In this document: piece by piece, positions 54,167-63,787 of the stretch
How positions within the stretch are numbered: position 1 is the stretch's first letter
How the letters are laid out: each line of letters starts with the position of its first letter
From: JBCCTX01 sp965263105
GTDB taxonomy: Bacteria > Bacteroidota > Bacteroidia > J057
DNA: 64,000 bases
Assembly: GCA_965263105.1 (NCBI GenBank)
Contig: CBDHGL010000003.1
Coordinates: 1,674,001 to 1,738,000, forward strand
Direction of reading: 5' to 3'
The notes under the pieces: generated by a model
The model's database searches: none
The model's input: the letters and a program-made list of their open reading frames with translations, nothing else
What the model was told of the DNA's origin: nothing
Program-made: the position numbers and the translations under genes

Positions 54167-55060
54167 TTAATAACTCCAGAGATTATGCTCAAATTCGATT
54201 AATTCGCGTTTTGCGGCTATTGCTTCATGCAAAGAACGAATTGGGCGGTTTCCTAAATGAATAATAAGGCTGTTAAATCTGCGCAGAGCAATTATTTCTT
54301 TCATGGATTTACTCTGCCCTTCATTATGGAAATTTTGCCATTTGGTCTCTTCTAATTGTTCCTTGACATCCTCCCATTTGAAGCGTGCAAGGACTCTTTC
54401 TGGCAGAACTCCAGTAGGATCAACCCAGATAATTTCAAAAAACGAAATTCTTTGAACCATCTCTGAGCTTCCTTTATCGAAGACCCAGTCCTCAACGATA
54501 TGAAATACCTTTTCAAAATTGGTATAATCAATAGGTTGGTCGTTGCTTGCTACAGTCTCAGATGAAGCTTCGCCGGATTCGAGGTCTTCGAAGGGCCAAT
54601 CCATATCGTCATCTTCCGTGCTTTCCCTTTCTCCTGATGAGAAAACATCGGAATCATCCGTCAAAAAGTCATCTGCAGGAGCAAAATCTTCTTCGTCTTC
54701 CTCCCATTGAGATCCTTCACCCTCCCAGTCTGACTCAAATTGTCCTATTCTATCCCGCAAGTCAGTGTAAGCCAATTCTTGAGCCCAATCATCGGGATGA
54801 ATGGCCAGGTATTTCCCCTTTTTGACCCCATTTAATAGGGATACGACAATACCATTTGTCTCCGGGTACCGACTATCTTCCCCGAAGTAGGATCCTGAAT
54901 GGGCAACCAGGGGTTTATTGATCTTTTCTATAAGGCTGATGCGGTTCACAACTCGCTTTTTCCAAAATACATCAGCATCTCTGATTTTTCTTTCTTGGCT
55001 TAAACCTTCAACTTGTAGGGCTGCCCCTAAAATCAGGGTAGCAAAAATTAATTTTCTCAT
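54167..55060 (-). CDS. gldN: GldN/PorN-like gliding and type IX secretion protein
   Basis: A 297-residue periplasmic protein with a signal peptide to about residue 20. Family segments are DADVFWKKRVVNRISLIEKIN near the start and the EDWVFDK motif at 190-196. GldN/PorN forms the periplasmic ring with the lipoprotein GldK of the T9SS. Here a 60-residue acidic insert (about 108-170, rich in Asp, Glu and Ser) separates the two conserved parts, and gldK, gldL and gldM are not beside it. It may therefore be a second, divergent GldN, and the symbol is tentative. Confidence 0.75.
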   Translation of the reverse strand: MRKLIFATLILGAALQVEGLSQERKIRDADVFWKKRVVNRISLIEKINKPLVAHSGSYFGEDSRYPETNGIVVSLLNGVKKGKYLAIHPDDWAQELAYTDLRDRIGQFESDWEGEGSQWEEDEEDFAPADDFLTDDSDVFSSGERESTEDDDMDWPFEDLESGEASSETVASNDQPIDYTNFEKVFHIVEDWVFDKGSSEMVQRISFFEIIWVDPTGVLPERVLARFKWEDVKEQLEETKWQNFHNEGQSKSMKEIIALRRFNSLIIHLGNRPIRSLHEAIAAKRELIEFEHNLWSY

Positions 55061-55090
55061 TTGTGTTAAATTTCCGGTACGTTAGGTTTA
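55061..55090 (+). promoter_or_regulatory. Probable Bacteroidota promoter for prmC
   Basis: TTG at 55061-55063, 19 bases, then TAGGTTTA at 55083-55090, one mismatch from TAnnTTTG. It starts at the first base beyond the divergent GldN-like ATG; transcription would begin near 55097. Confidence 0.45.
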
Positions 55091-55129
55091 AGTGCTTCAT
55101 AGGCAAACTCTATTCCAAAAAATAGAAGA

Positions 55130-55996
55130 TTGAAGGTTTCCAAATACCATAAACGCGTTGTCGACCAATTGGTTACAATTTACCCCCAAGAAGAGGCAAA
55201 TGCGCTCATGAGATGGATTTGGGAAGATTTGATTCAGATGGATAGGGGAAATAGGGATCGGAACTTGACACCCTACGAAGTGGGGGAATTGGAAAAATGT
55301 TTGGATCGTCTATTATCCGGTGAACCCATTCAGCATATCCTGGGCTATGGCTATTTCTACGGAAGAAAATTTAAGGTGAGTCCTGAGGTACTCATCCCTC
55401 GGCAGGAAACAGAAGAACTCATGGTATGGATTCGAGACAGTCATTTTTTGAGGAATTCTAAACAAAATGTTACGAAAATCTTAGACATTGGGACGGGTTC
55501 GGGTTGTATTCCCATATCCCTTGGGATAGAATGGGAAGCTAAACACTTTGAGAAGCAGCTTATGGGCTTAGATGTAAGTGCACAAGCCCTTGAACTAGCA
55601 AAAGAAAATGCAAGTAAATGGGACCAGAATATTCAATGGATTCTTAAAGATATCTTCCAATGTGAGAAATCTGATTTTCGGGACCTGGATATTCTCATCA
55701 GCAATCCCCCTTATATACCCCAGCAGGAAAAAGAAGAATTATTATTCAATGTAAAAGACCGAGACCCGGATCAAGCCTTATTTGTTCCTAATGAGGATCC
55801 CTTGGTATTTTATCGGCAAATTGGGAATCTCGGTCAATGCTGGTTGAAACCAGGGGGCTCCCTATACTTTGAAGTCCACATGGACTATGGTAGGGAGGTA
55901 GTGGACATGCTAAAATCACTAGGCTATGTAGATGTCCAACTTCGGCAAGATCTCAATAAACGAGATCGAATGGTCAGGGGCAGGCGAAAATCTTAA
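55130..55996 (+). CDS. prmC: Peptide chain release factor N5-glutamine methyltransferase
   Basis: Methylates the Gln of the GGQ motif in release factors RF1 and RF2 with S-adenosylmethionine. The 288-residue protein has the helical N-terminal substrate domain, the SAM motif GTGSGCIP at 121-128 and the catalytic NPPY at 192-195. The start codon is TTG at 55130; the only in-frame options after the upstream stop at 55100 are this and ATT. The gene overlaps the convergent M1 peptidase gene by four bases at their ends. Confidence 0.92.
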   Translation: MKVSKYHKRVVDQLVTIYPQEEANALMRWIWEDLIQMDRGNRDRNLTPYEVGELEKCLDRLLSGEPIQHILGYGYFYGRKFKVSPEVLIPRQETEELMVWIRDSHFLRNSKQNVTKILDIGTGSGCIPISLGIEWEAKHFEKQLMGLDVSAQALELAKENASKWDQNIQWILKDIFQCEKSDFRDLDILISNPPYIPQQEKEELLFNVKDRDPDQALFVPNEDPLVFYRQIGNLGQCWLKPGGSLYFEVHMDYGREVVDMLKSLGYVDVQLRQDLNKRDRMVRGRRKS

Positions 55997-57861
55997 TTAT
56001 TTTCCCATCGATTATCTTCCAAATTTATATCAGCCATCCGCCGACTGGGGTCAATTTCTATTGACTGTACTTCATCCATGGGGCGCTCTAAGTTTAATTC
56101 ATAAACCGGATGCGTCCAGGCCCAGTCTTCCAAAACCTTAGTAGGTACATCTCCATAAAACGTTTCTTTTTTAGCTCCGCGCATAATCCGCATCGGGATG
56201 AGAAGCAATTCCTTACTCCCATCTTTGTAAGTCACCATCAAATCAATGGGCATGGGCATCAAGCCAGAGTTCAGTAAGCTAATCTGGGTACGATTATTTT
56301 CTTGGTAAACTGTATCCAGGGTGTAATCCACGAATTTGATAGAATTTACCATGTATTCCCAATACCAATCGAGCTCTAACCCTGAGCTTTTTTCAAAAAT
56401 TCGCTTCATATCTTTAGGACCGGGGTGTTTAAACTGCCAGCTTGTGTAAAACTGTTTTAAAGCGTCGAAGAAGTTTCTTTTTCCAATTACATAACTTAAC
56501 TGGTGCAAAAATATCTGGCCTTTAGAATACGCGGAACTGCCGTAAGCGGTATTGAATAAAAAATGATCTCCATGTGTAGCCATGGGTTCCTCAATACGCA
56601 TACGGACCAATTGTCTGTAGCTATCATAAGCACGTTCATGGGGATTAAGTTGCTTCTTTTCATATAGAATATCTTGAACATGACTAGAAGCAAAACTGGC
56701 AAAGCCTTCATCTATCCAGGGATATTTGGATTCATTGGTGATAAGGACCATGGGGATCCAACTGTGGGCAGCTTCGTGGGCTGTGACGCTTAAAAGACTA
56801 CCAACAGATCTGCCTCCTGTTATGAGGGTAGCCATGGGATACTCCATCCCTCCATCTCCCCCCTCTATGATGGTATAGTCTTCATAGGGGTAGCTACCAA
56901 ACTCTTGGATCAGAAGTGCAAATACACCAACGGCCTTTTCCTGCATATCCTGCCAGTTTTTTACTTTATCAGGATCTGTATCCTGGTAGAAGAAATGCAG
57001 CCGAGGTCCATTGGGAACCTGCTGAATGTCGTGAAGGTAATCGGGATCCGCTGCCCAGGCAAAATCTGGTACATTGGGGGCCTTGAAGTGCCAGGTTAGG
57101 GTGGAAGAAGTAGGTTCTACCGTTTGAGTTCCATATCCTTGGCCGATCTCTTCAATGTTTTGAAGGTAACCTGTCCCTCCAATGGTATAGCTGGAATCGA
57201 GTGTTATTTTTACCTCATAATCTCCTAACGTACTGTAGAATTCTCTCCCTACATAGGGATTGGCGTGCCAGCCCTCTTGGTCATATTGGCAGAGTTTGGG
57301 ATACCACTGAGTCATGGAGTAATCAATTCCATCCTTACTATCCCTACCTGAGCGCCTCACCTGTAAGGGTACCTGGGCTTCGTATGTCATATCAAAAGTG
57401 CAGCTATCCCCTGGATATAGGGGGCTGGCCAAATCCACTTCTAAAATGGTGCCTTCGGTACGATATGTACATGCCTGCTCATCTTGCAATAAGGACAAGA
57501 TTTTTTGGTAGCCAATCTCTTCGGGTTTCAAATGCAAGATCCTGTCCAACACACGGCCATCCGGATCAGAAATCGTTCGGCTTCGCATATCCATCATGCT
57601 ATAGGGCTGGAAGGCATTGAAGTACAGGTGGAAAAATGCTTTTCTCAGGGTATCCGGAGAGTTGTTGAAGTAGGTAAGTATTTGTTGGCCGTCAAAGCGG
57701 TGATTGCTGGTATTCAACTGAATATCCATATCATATTTGACCCGCTGTTGCCAATACCCCGGGCTGGGTTGTGCAAGAATGGTACCTATTGAGAATCCAC
57801 ATAAGACACCGAAAAGCAGAAAGGTTTTGAAAAAAACCGGTTTAATATGTTGCCAATTCAT
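55993..57861 (-). CDS. M1 family zinc metallopeptidase (aminopeptidase N-like), exported
   Basis: A 622-residue exported protein with a signal peptide to about residue 31 (TILAQ). The M1 features are present: an exopeptidase motif in the form GGMEYPM (338-343) and the zinc site His362-Glu363-x-x-His366 with Glu385 19 residues later (WIDEGFA). It trims peptides in the periplasm or on the surface. It has no ERAP-type C-terminal domain, like many short Bacteroidota M1 proteins. It follows pgk by 126 bp. Confidence 0.9.
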   Translation of the reverse strand: MNWQHIKPVFFKTFLLFGVLCGFSIGTILAQPSPGYWQQRVKYDMDIQLNTSNHRFDGQQILTYFNNSPDTLRKAFFHLYFNAFQPYSMMDMRSRTISDPDGRVLDRILHLKPEEIGYQKILSLLQDEQACTYRTEGTILEVDLASPLYPGDSCTFDMTYEAQVPLQVRRSGRDSKDGIDYSMTQWYPKLCQYDQEGWHANPYVGREFYSTLGDYEVKITLDSSYTIGGTGYLQNIEEIGQGYGTQTVEPTSSTLTWHFKAPNVPDFAWAADPDYLHDIQQVPNGPRLHFFYQDTDPDKVKNWQDMQEKAVGVFALLIQEFGSYPYEDYTIIEGGDGGMEYPMATLITGGRSVGSLLSVTAHEAAHSWIPMVLITNESKYPWIDEGFASFASSHVQDILYEKKQLNPHERAYDSYRQLVRMRIEEPMATHGDHFLFNTAYGSSAYSKGQIFLHQLSYVIGKRNFFDALKQFYTSWQFKHPGPKDMKRIFEKSSGLELDWYWEYMVNSIKFVDYTLDTVYQENNRTQISLLNSGLMPMPIDLMVTYKDGSKELLLIPMRIMRGAKKETFYGDVPTKVLEDWAWTHPVYELNLERPMDEVQSIEIDPSRRMADINLEDNRWENN

Positions 57862-57987
57862 AAGAAAAATTCTGTCTCAGAAGTTACCCCCCAAACAAAG
57901 GAATATCACTCCGCGGAACCGGAGTTTGAAAAAATCCAATATAAGGCAAAAAATGGAGGAGAAAAATCCCTGTTTGCTAGTACCCCT

Positions 57988-59178
57988 TCATCCAAGGGCT
58001 GCAATGCCTGGGAGGGTTTTTCCTTCCAGGTATTCCAACAAAGCGCCTCCACCGGTGGATACATAGGATACTTTGGATTCCAAACCAGCCTTTTTGATGG
58101 CTGATGCAGAGTCCCCTCCACCAATTAGAGAGAAGGCTCCTTTTTCAGTTGCCGCAACTACTGCTTCAGCTATGGCCATGGTGCCTTTGGCAAAGCTATC
58201 CATTTCAAAAACGCCCATAGGGCCATTCCAAAGGATGATTTTCCCTTCCAGCACTGCATCAAAGTAGAATTCAAAGGTTTTGGGCCCAATATCTAGCCCC
58301 ATCATGTCAGCGGGAAAGTCTTCATTACGCACGACCTTGATGGTTCCATCTTCTCCAAATTTATCCGAAACAACCGAATCGACCGGAGTAAGTATTTTCA
58401 CGCCTTTGGCAACTGCGTCCTTGAGTAATTGTGCAGCTGTGGCAACCTTTTCTTGCTCGAGTAGAGAAGTTCCTACTTCATAGCCTTTGGCTTTTAGAAA
58501 AGTATAGGCCATCCCCCCCCCAATTATTAGATAATCCACACGATCCAAGAGGTTTTCAATGATTTGAATTTTATCCGAGACCTTGGCGCCTCCCATAATC
58601 GCGACAACAGGCTTTTCTTCGCTATTTAAGATTTTTTCTGCGTTGTCAATCTCCTTCTTGAGTAAAAATCCTAAATATTTTTCTTCCTCAAAGAACTGGG
58701 AAACTGTGGTGGTACTAGCATGAGCCCGGTGAGCACTACCAAAAGCATCATTTACATATATATCTCCGTGTTCTGCGAGTTTCTTGGCAAATTCTTCTTC
58801 TCCTTTTTTCTCCGCCTTGTGAAAACGAACATTCTCCAAAAGAAGAATTTGGCCGGGTTGGAGGTCTCTACTCATTTGAAAAGATTCTTCGCCAATACAA
58901 TCATCTGCGAATAGAATCTCAGCGTTTACATATTTCTGGATGGTTGAAATGGTATGTTTTAAGCTGAGTCCTTCTTGCACCTCGCCTTTGGGCCTTCCCA
59001 AATGGGACATTAAGACCAAAGAACCTCCCTGGTCCAGGACGTATTGAAGCGTAGGAATAGACTCCCGAATTCTCCGGTCATCCGTTACTTCTTGAGTGCT
59101 TTTGTTCAAGGGTACATTGTAGTCAACTCGGATTAGTACGCGTTTGCCTTGGATGGACGCTTGGTCGATGAGTTTCAT
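57988..59178 (-). CDS. pgk: Phosphoglycerate kinase
   Basis: Glycolytic enzyme transferring phosphate from 1,3-bisphosphoglycerate to ADP. The 396-residue monomer has all usual blocks: RVDYNVPL (17-24), SHLGRPKG, LLLENVRFHKAEKKGEEE, GGAKVSDKI, GGGMAYTFLKAKG, GPMGVFE and the C-terminal GGGDSASAIKKAG with STGGGALLEYLEG. A C9 run at 58513-58521 encodes part of the GGGMA loop. It is transcribed after thiD with a 135-bp gap, probably from its own promoter. Confidence 0.97.
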   Translation of the reverse strand: MKLIDQASIQGKRVLIRVDYNVPLNKSTQEVTDDRRIRESIPTLQYVLDQGGSLVLMSHLGRPKGEVQEGLSLKHTISTIQKYVNAEILFADDCIGEESFQMSRDLQPGQILLLENVRFHKAEKKGEEEFAKKLAEHGDIYVNDAFGSAHRAHASTTTVSQFFEEEKYLGFLLKKEIDNAEKILNSEEKPVVAIMGGAKVSDKIQIIENLLDRVDYLIIGGGMAYTFLKAKGYEVGTSLLEQEKVATAAQLLKDAVAKGVKILTPVDSVVSDKFGEDGTIKVVRNEDFPADMMGLDIGPKTFEFYFDAVLEGKIILWNGPMGVFEMDSFAKGTMAIAEAVVAATEKGAFSLIGGGDSASAIKKAGLESKVSYVSTGGGALLEYLEGKTLPGIAALG

Positions 59179-59313
59179 TTGGAAGAAAAGTTAAAGTAAT
59201 GATATCAAACGGGGCGAAAATAGGAGAAATAATTGAAAAATGAGAATCCACTTGATTTTTCTCCTTTAACGAGAAGGAAGAAGGTAGGGGTTTTAAATTT
59301 AAGCATATGATTA

Positions 59314-60153
59314 TCAATATCTTATATTCATTCTTTTTGGAGAAAAGCTATGGTTGACAGGACCATGCCCCTTTCCAGTTTTTACGGCTTTGCCAGAATT
59401 TATTGCTTGTTGAAGGAAGTCATGTGAAAGAGTAAGCGATTTCTCTAGAGAATGGCCGAGGGCTAGGTGAGATGCAATAGCAGAAGACAAGGTACACCCC
59501 GTACCATGTATGTTTTCTGTGTTTATTTTGGGGTGGGTGAAAATGACGGGACTCTTTAGAGTGGGATGGTAGAACACGTCGTGCAAATGTTCCGATTTTA
59601 TATGGCCTCCTTTTAGGAGGACACTATGAGGACCTAGTTCCAACAAATCTTTGGCTGCTACTTTCATATCTTCTAGGGTATTAATAGATTTATTAAGGAT
59701 CAGTTCTGCTTCAGGAATATTAGGGGTAATCAAGGAAGCCATGGGGAAAAGTCGTTGAATCATAAATTGGATGGCGGTAGTCTCGATTAACCTATCTCCA
59801 CTAGAGGCTACCATGACAGGATCGAGTATCAGCCAACTCCAGGAAGCACTGTGAATCTGAAGAGATTGCTGAACCGCGTAAATAGCATCTTCATTTGGGA
59901 GCATACCTATTTTCACAGCATCAGTGCCAATATCTGTCAATACAGACTGTATTTGTTGGCTAATCAGGAGAGGGGGGAGGATATGGATGCCTTGTACACC
60001 TTCTGTGTTCTGAGCAGTAACGGCTGTAATTGCAGTCATGCCGTAACATCCTAATGCGGATATTGTTTTTAAATCTGCCTGGATTCCAGCTCCACCGCCG
60101 CTATCAGAACCCGCGATACTCAGTACTTTAGGGTAGTTGGGAATATTTGTCAT
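59314..60153 (-). CDS. thiD: Hydroxymethylpyrimidine/phosphomethylpyrimidine kinase
   Basis: Phosphorylates HMP and HMP-P for thiamine synthesis. The ribokinase-like protein has SIAGSDSGGGAGIQADLKT near the start, the VMVASSGD block and the anion-hole motif NIHGTGCTLSSAIA with the catalytic Asp/Cys region. I place the start at the ATG at 60153 (279 residues), because the seven codons before it, from 60174, are not conserved. No other thiamine genes are next to it. Confidence 0.93.
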   Translation of the reverse strand: MTNIPNYPKVLSIAGSDSGGGAGIQADLKTISALGCYGMTAITAVTAQNTEGVQGIHILPPLLISQQIQSVLTDIGTDAVKIGMLPNEDAIYAVQQSLQIHSASWSWLILDPVMVASSGDRLIETTAIQFMIQRLFPMASLITPNIPEAELILNKSINTLEDMKVAAKDLLELGPHSVLLKGGHIKSEHLHDVFYHPTLKSPVIFTHPKINTENIHGTGCTLSSAIASHLALGHSLEKSLTLSHDFLQQAINSGKAVKTGKGHGPVNHSFSPKRMNIRY

Positions 60154-60260
60154 AAAAACTCTATTTTTGCCCACTCAATTTGCCATAGTCAAGAATAGGA
60201 AGCAACATGATATGGCAGAAAGGTCTTAGTGGTAAAACTAATCAAGTTTAAATTATTCCC

Positions 60261-61484
60261 ATGGAAGTATCATTCCCCAAAAACCGAATAAAAGTCCTAT
60301 TGTTAGAAAACATTCATTCCCTTGCGGAAGAGGCTTTTCAAAAGGAGGGCTATCAAGTTGAAACTATCGGGAGGGCACTGAGTGAAGAAGAATTGTGTGA
60401 AAAAATACAAGGAGTCCACATCATTGGAATTCGCTCAAAGACCCATATCACGAAAAAGGTTTTGGACCATGCCAACCGACTGATGGTGGTGGGGGCCTTC
60501 TGTATTGGAACCAATCAGATTGACCTGGAGGCCTGTTCTGAAATGGGAGTGTTAGCCTTCAATGCTCCGTATAGCAATACGCGATCCGTCGTAGAATTAG
60601 CGATTGGAGAGATTATTCTACTCATGCGCAGAATTCCGGAGATGAATCATGGGATTCACCAGGGAAATTGGAATAAATCCGCCTTAAACAGTTTTGAGGT
60701 CAGGGGAAAAAAATTAGGGATTGTTGGTTATGGAAACATTGGTGCACAACTGTCGGTATTAGCAGAAGCTATGGGTATGCAGGTTTTCTACTTTGACATC
60801 ATGGAGAAATTGGCTCTGGGAAATGCGACCAAATGTTCCTCATTGGAAGAATTGCTTCAGGAGGTCGATGTAGTGACCTTGCACGTGGATGGAAGGCCTG
60901 AAAATAAACTCATGTTTGGGGAAAAGGAATTCAGCCACATGAAGAAAGGGGCCATATTCCTGAACTTAAGCCGTGGTTTTGTGGTGGATATCCCTGCTTT
61001 GGCAGAGCGATTGAAAGACGGCCGTCTGCAGGGCGCTGCTATTGATGTATATCCCCAGGAACCCAAGAGTAATAAGGATGCCTTTATGTCTGAACTCTTG
61101 GGATTGCCCAACGTTATCCTTTCCCCACATATTGGGGGAAGCACCCAAGAAGCTCAGCGAAATATAGCTCAATATGTGCCTTCTCGTGTCATGGATTATA
61201 TCAATGCAGGCAATAGTTCTGGAAGCGTGAACTTTCCAAATGTACAGTTGCCCCAACTCAAAAATGCCCATAGATTGCTTCACATTCACCATAACAAGTC
61301 AGGTATTTTGGCAAAAATCAACCATGTACTTGCAGTTCATCAAACCAATATCATGGGGCAGTACCTCAAAACGGATGAAAAAATTGGCTACGTAATTACC
61401 GATATCAATAAGGCCTATAATGAGGAACTTTTGGAAGACCTAAGAGAAATTGAAGATACCATTAAGTTTAGGGTGCTTTATTAA
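60261..61484 (+). CDS. serA: D-3-phosphoglycerate dehydrogenase
   Basis: First step of serine synthesis, oxidising 3-phosphoglycerate with NAD+. The 407-residue protein has the catalytic and Rossmann domains (GIVGYGNIGAQL near 153-164, SRGFVVD, SPHIGGSTQEAQ with the catalytic His) and a C-terminal ACT domain (about 335-407) for serine feedback, in the E. coli-like short form. Its last 45 bases overlap the end of the convergent membrane-protein gene. Confidence 0.93.
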   Translation: MEVSFPKNRIKVLLLENIHSLAEEAFQKEGYQVETIGRALSEEELCEKIQGVHIIGIRSKTHITKKVLDHANRLMVVGAFCIGTNQIDLEACSEMGVLAFNAPYSNTRSVVELAIGEIILLMRRIPEMNHGIHQGNWNKSALNSFEVRGKKLGIVGYGNIGAQLSVLAEAMGMQVFYFDIMEKLALGNATKCSSLEELLQEVDVVTLHVDGRPENKLMFGEKEFSHMKKGAIFLNLSRGFVVDIPALAERLKDGRLQGAAIDVYPQEPKSNKDAFMSELLGLPNVILSPHIGGSTQEAQRNIAQYVPSRVMDYINAGNSSGSVNFPNVQLPQLKNAHRLLHIHHNKSGILAKINHVLAVHQTNIMGQYLKTDEKIGYVITDINKAYNEELLEDLREIEDTIKFRVLY

Positions 61485-62747
61485 TGAGGTTATTTTTTCT
61501 ATTCCAATCATTCCGGTGAGGATTAAAAAAGGAAGGACAGATATGAGAAACCTCGCTTCTTCGCCGGATTCCCCAATTATGGGCATGAGGGAAAGAAAGC
61601 CAGCAATTGTTAAGATAAGCCAGTTTCTTGAAAAGAGATGGATGGGCTTCTTAACGATTTGCCCTATTTCAATAAGAAGGAGGATGGGGAAGAGTAAAAA
61701 TAGGCCTTTTACCAAAAAGCTATACATGGCTACATAGCTTCCTCTGGGTTTGTGGTCATATATATCCGTTTGGGGTTGAATAAAAATTAAGGTTTTCTTC
61801 CAGATTTTTTCCAAGGCCTTGGCCGGATTTTTTCTAATTCCTTGCCAGACATATTCTTTTCGAACCTGGCTATTTTCATAATGGACTTGGGTATTGAGGT
61901 TATCCCATCGACCCCACATGAGGGGTTCTTCCTCCTTTTGAAGCTCTTTGTTCAGGGTTTCTGAATCAACAAAGTCTGACCATGCTCGATAAAGATTGGT
62001 CCCAGAGGAATTAGACCAGATAATTTGACCATTATTATACAAGTATAGTTTGCTATGCCAGCCCCCTGATACAAGTAGTATAGGGAAGAGAAAAGCGCCA
62101 ATCAAAAGCCATTGCTTGTGCTTTATAAAATGATAAAGCGTGTACAGAATCAAGAGAGGCATCAGGGCTAACATGAAAGGGCGAGAAAGTTCGGCAATGC
62201 TTAGGGCGAGTCCCGATAAAAAGGCTAGGAGAATGGCCAGGGCTTTCCAATCTCTTAGTTCGAGACTGGCTTCAGAATATAATATGTATAAAATCAGCAA
62301 AACTGGTAATAGTACATCATAATACTGAGGATTACCGGGATGGATCAGTATAATTGAACGAAAAAATATCCAAGCTGCTAGCAGGCCCCACAGGAGATGT
62401 AAGCCTTTTCCTTTTGAAAAAAATAAAGGAAGTAAAACGAGGGTGATGATAGCTCCTTGATAGAGGTCTTCAAAGATCCAAGTATTATCTCCCCAAGTAT
62501 TGAAGGAATAAATTTCTAGAGCAGAATAAAGGGGGGGGATTCCCGTGCGAAGGTCTAGCAGATATTGATGAAAAGCCTGGGGATCGGTATAATCTTGATA
62601 GGAGAACATCTGCATCCAATAAGTGGAAGAAAATGCAGCATTATTCTCGGCTAATCCCATAGCCTGATCAATAAATATCCAGATGAGAATCCCCAAAAGG
62701 GGAAATTTTAGGAGACGAATGCGGGAAAAAATATAGGAAAGGGTCAT
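61440..62747 (-). CDS. Multi-pass membrane protein, probable GT-C glycosyltransferase
   Basis: A 435-residue integral membrane protein with about nine hydrophobic helices and long soluble segments at 40-80 and 235-330. The layout (first helix, then an extracytoplasmic loop, a dense block of helices, and an aromatic-rich loop) recalls GT-C/GT39-like glycosyltransferases, but a clear DXD/DE motif in the first loop was not identified. The ending overlaps serA by 45 bases on the opposite strand. It lies 12 bp after the hydroxyacid dehydrogenase gene and is likely co-transcribed with it. Confidence 0.6.
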   Translation of the reverse strand: MTLSYIFSRIRLLKFPLLGILIWIFIDQAMGLAENNAAFSSTYWMQMFSYQDYTDPQAFHQYLLDLRTGIPPLYSALEIYSFNTWGDNTWIFEDLYQGAIITLVLLPLFFSKGKGLHLLWGLLAAWIFFRSIILIHPGNPQYYDVLLPVLLILYILYSEASLELRDWKALAILLAFLSGLALSIAELSRPFMLALMPLLILYTLYHFIKHKQWLLIGAFLFPILLVSGGWHSKLYLYNNGQIIWSNSSGTNLYRAWSDFVDSETLNKELQKEEEPLMWGRWDNLNTQVHYENSQVRKEYVWQGIRKNPAKALEKIWKKTLIFIQPQTDIYDHKPRGSYVAMYSFLVKGLFLLFPILLLIEIGQIVKKPIHLFSRNWLILTIAGFLSLMPIIGESGEEARFLISVLPFLILTGMIGIEKITSLIKHPKLNGIFNFS

Positions 62748-62759
62748 GCTTTCCGATGG

Positions 62760-63701
62760 TTACCTATTTTGGGTATTTTTCAATTGAATAAGGCGATTGA
62801 TGATGGCCTGTTGAATGTTTTCACGGGATTCAAAGGACCACCCTCCAACATGGGGACTCAAAACTACGTTTTTTTGGTCAAATAACTGCTTATAGAGTTC
62901 TTGTTCTGCAGGGGTGTGTGCCTCTAGGCGTTCATTGGGCAATACATCCAACGCGGCACCAAGAATTTTACCATTGTTCAGGTTTTCCAAAAGAGATGGG
63001 AGGTGGACGATTTTTCCCCGAGAGAGATTAAGTAAGTAGAGAGGGTGTGAAAATTGAGAAATAAATTTGCTATCTATCCAATTTTGGGTTTCCGAGTTTA
63101 AAGGGATATGGAGAGATAGGATCTGGCTATGTGCAAAAAGGTCCTTCAAGGAGACCTCTTCTACCTTATTATCTCCAAATCCAGAAAGGTATTTGTCATA
63201 GGCGATAATTCTGCAGCCAAAACCTTTCAAGCGCCGAGCTACAGCCCTACCGGTATTCCCAAAGCCTATAAGGCCAACCGTCTTGAATTGGAGTTCATTG
63301 CCTCGATAATTTTCTCTTTTCCATAGATAAGACTTTACAGATTTATCTGCTTGAGGGAGCTTATGCAAAAGGGACAACATCATGCCCAAGGTTTGTTCCC
63401 CTACCGAATCTGCATTGGCCCCGGGTGTATGGAAGTCAGCAATCCCTTTGGACTGAAGGTATTTCCTATCCACATGATCCATCCCCACTCCGGCTCTACA
63501 AACCAATTTCAAGGCCTTGGCCTCATCAATAAGTTCTTTCTGCACAGAGGGGAATGTTCGAATGAGTAAGACTTCTATTGGACCTATGATTTCTTTAAGC
63601 TTTCCAATAGGTAAATGAGGCTGATAGGAAACAGAAAATCCCAGGCTCTCGAGTTGGGAAAGAAATGTTTCTGGGAAAGAGGAGGCGACCAATATCTTCA
63701 T
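62760..63701 (-). CDS. D-isomer-specific 2-hydroxyacid dehydrogenase
   Basis: A 313-residue NAD-dependent dehydrogenase with CRAGVGMDHVD, the Rossmann motif VGLIGFGNTGRAVA (about 143-156), NLSRGKIV and the catalytic SPHVGGW. It is related to SerA but lacks an ACT domain, so it may be a phosphoglycerate dehydrogenase of the short type, or act on glyoxylate, hydroxypyruvate or lactate. It precedes the membrane-protein gene by 12 bp. Confidence 0.87.
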   Translation of the reverse strand: MKILVASSFPETFLSQLESLGFSVSYQPHLPIGKLKEIIGPIEVLLIRTFPSVQKELIDEAKALKLVCRAGVGMDHVDRKYLQSKGIADFHTPGANADSVGEQTLGMMLSLLHKLPQADKSVKSYLWKRENYRGNELQFKTVGLIGFGNTGRAVARRLKGFGCRIIAYDKYLSGFGDNKVEEVSLKDLFAHSQILSLHIPLNSETQNWIDSKFISQFSHPLYLLNLSRGKIVHLPSLLENLNNGKILGAALDVLPNERLEAHTPAEQELYKQLFDQKNVVLSPHVGGWSFESRENIQQAIINRLIQLKNTQNR

Positions 63702-63787
63702 GTAGGCAAAAATAAAATATTATCTTGCACAATAGAGTTCCGGGGGAAGAAAGGTCTGAATATGGCCATAGGAGTGATAATTTCTCT

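Noticed and set aside
57201..57620. 139-codon plus-strand reading frame inside the M1 peptidase gene
   Set aside because: Antisense to conserved coding sequence, low-complexity composition and no ribosome-binding site or family; a shadow frame.
58513..58521. C9 tract as evidence that homopolymers in the protease locus are phase-variable
   Set aside because: This C9 lies inside pgk, an essential glycolytic gene, and further runs of eight occur at about 12105-12112 and 62532-62539. Long C/G runs are common in this genome, so those in the protease locus are not specific evidence for phase variation.
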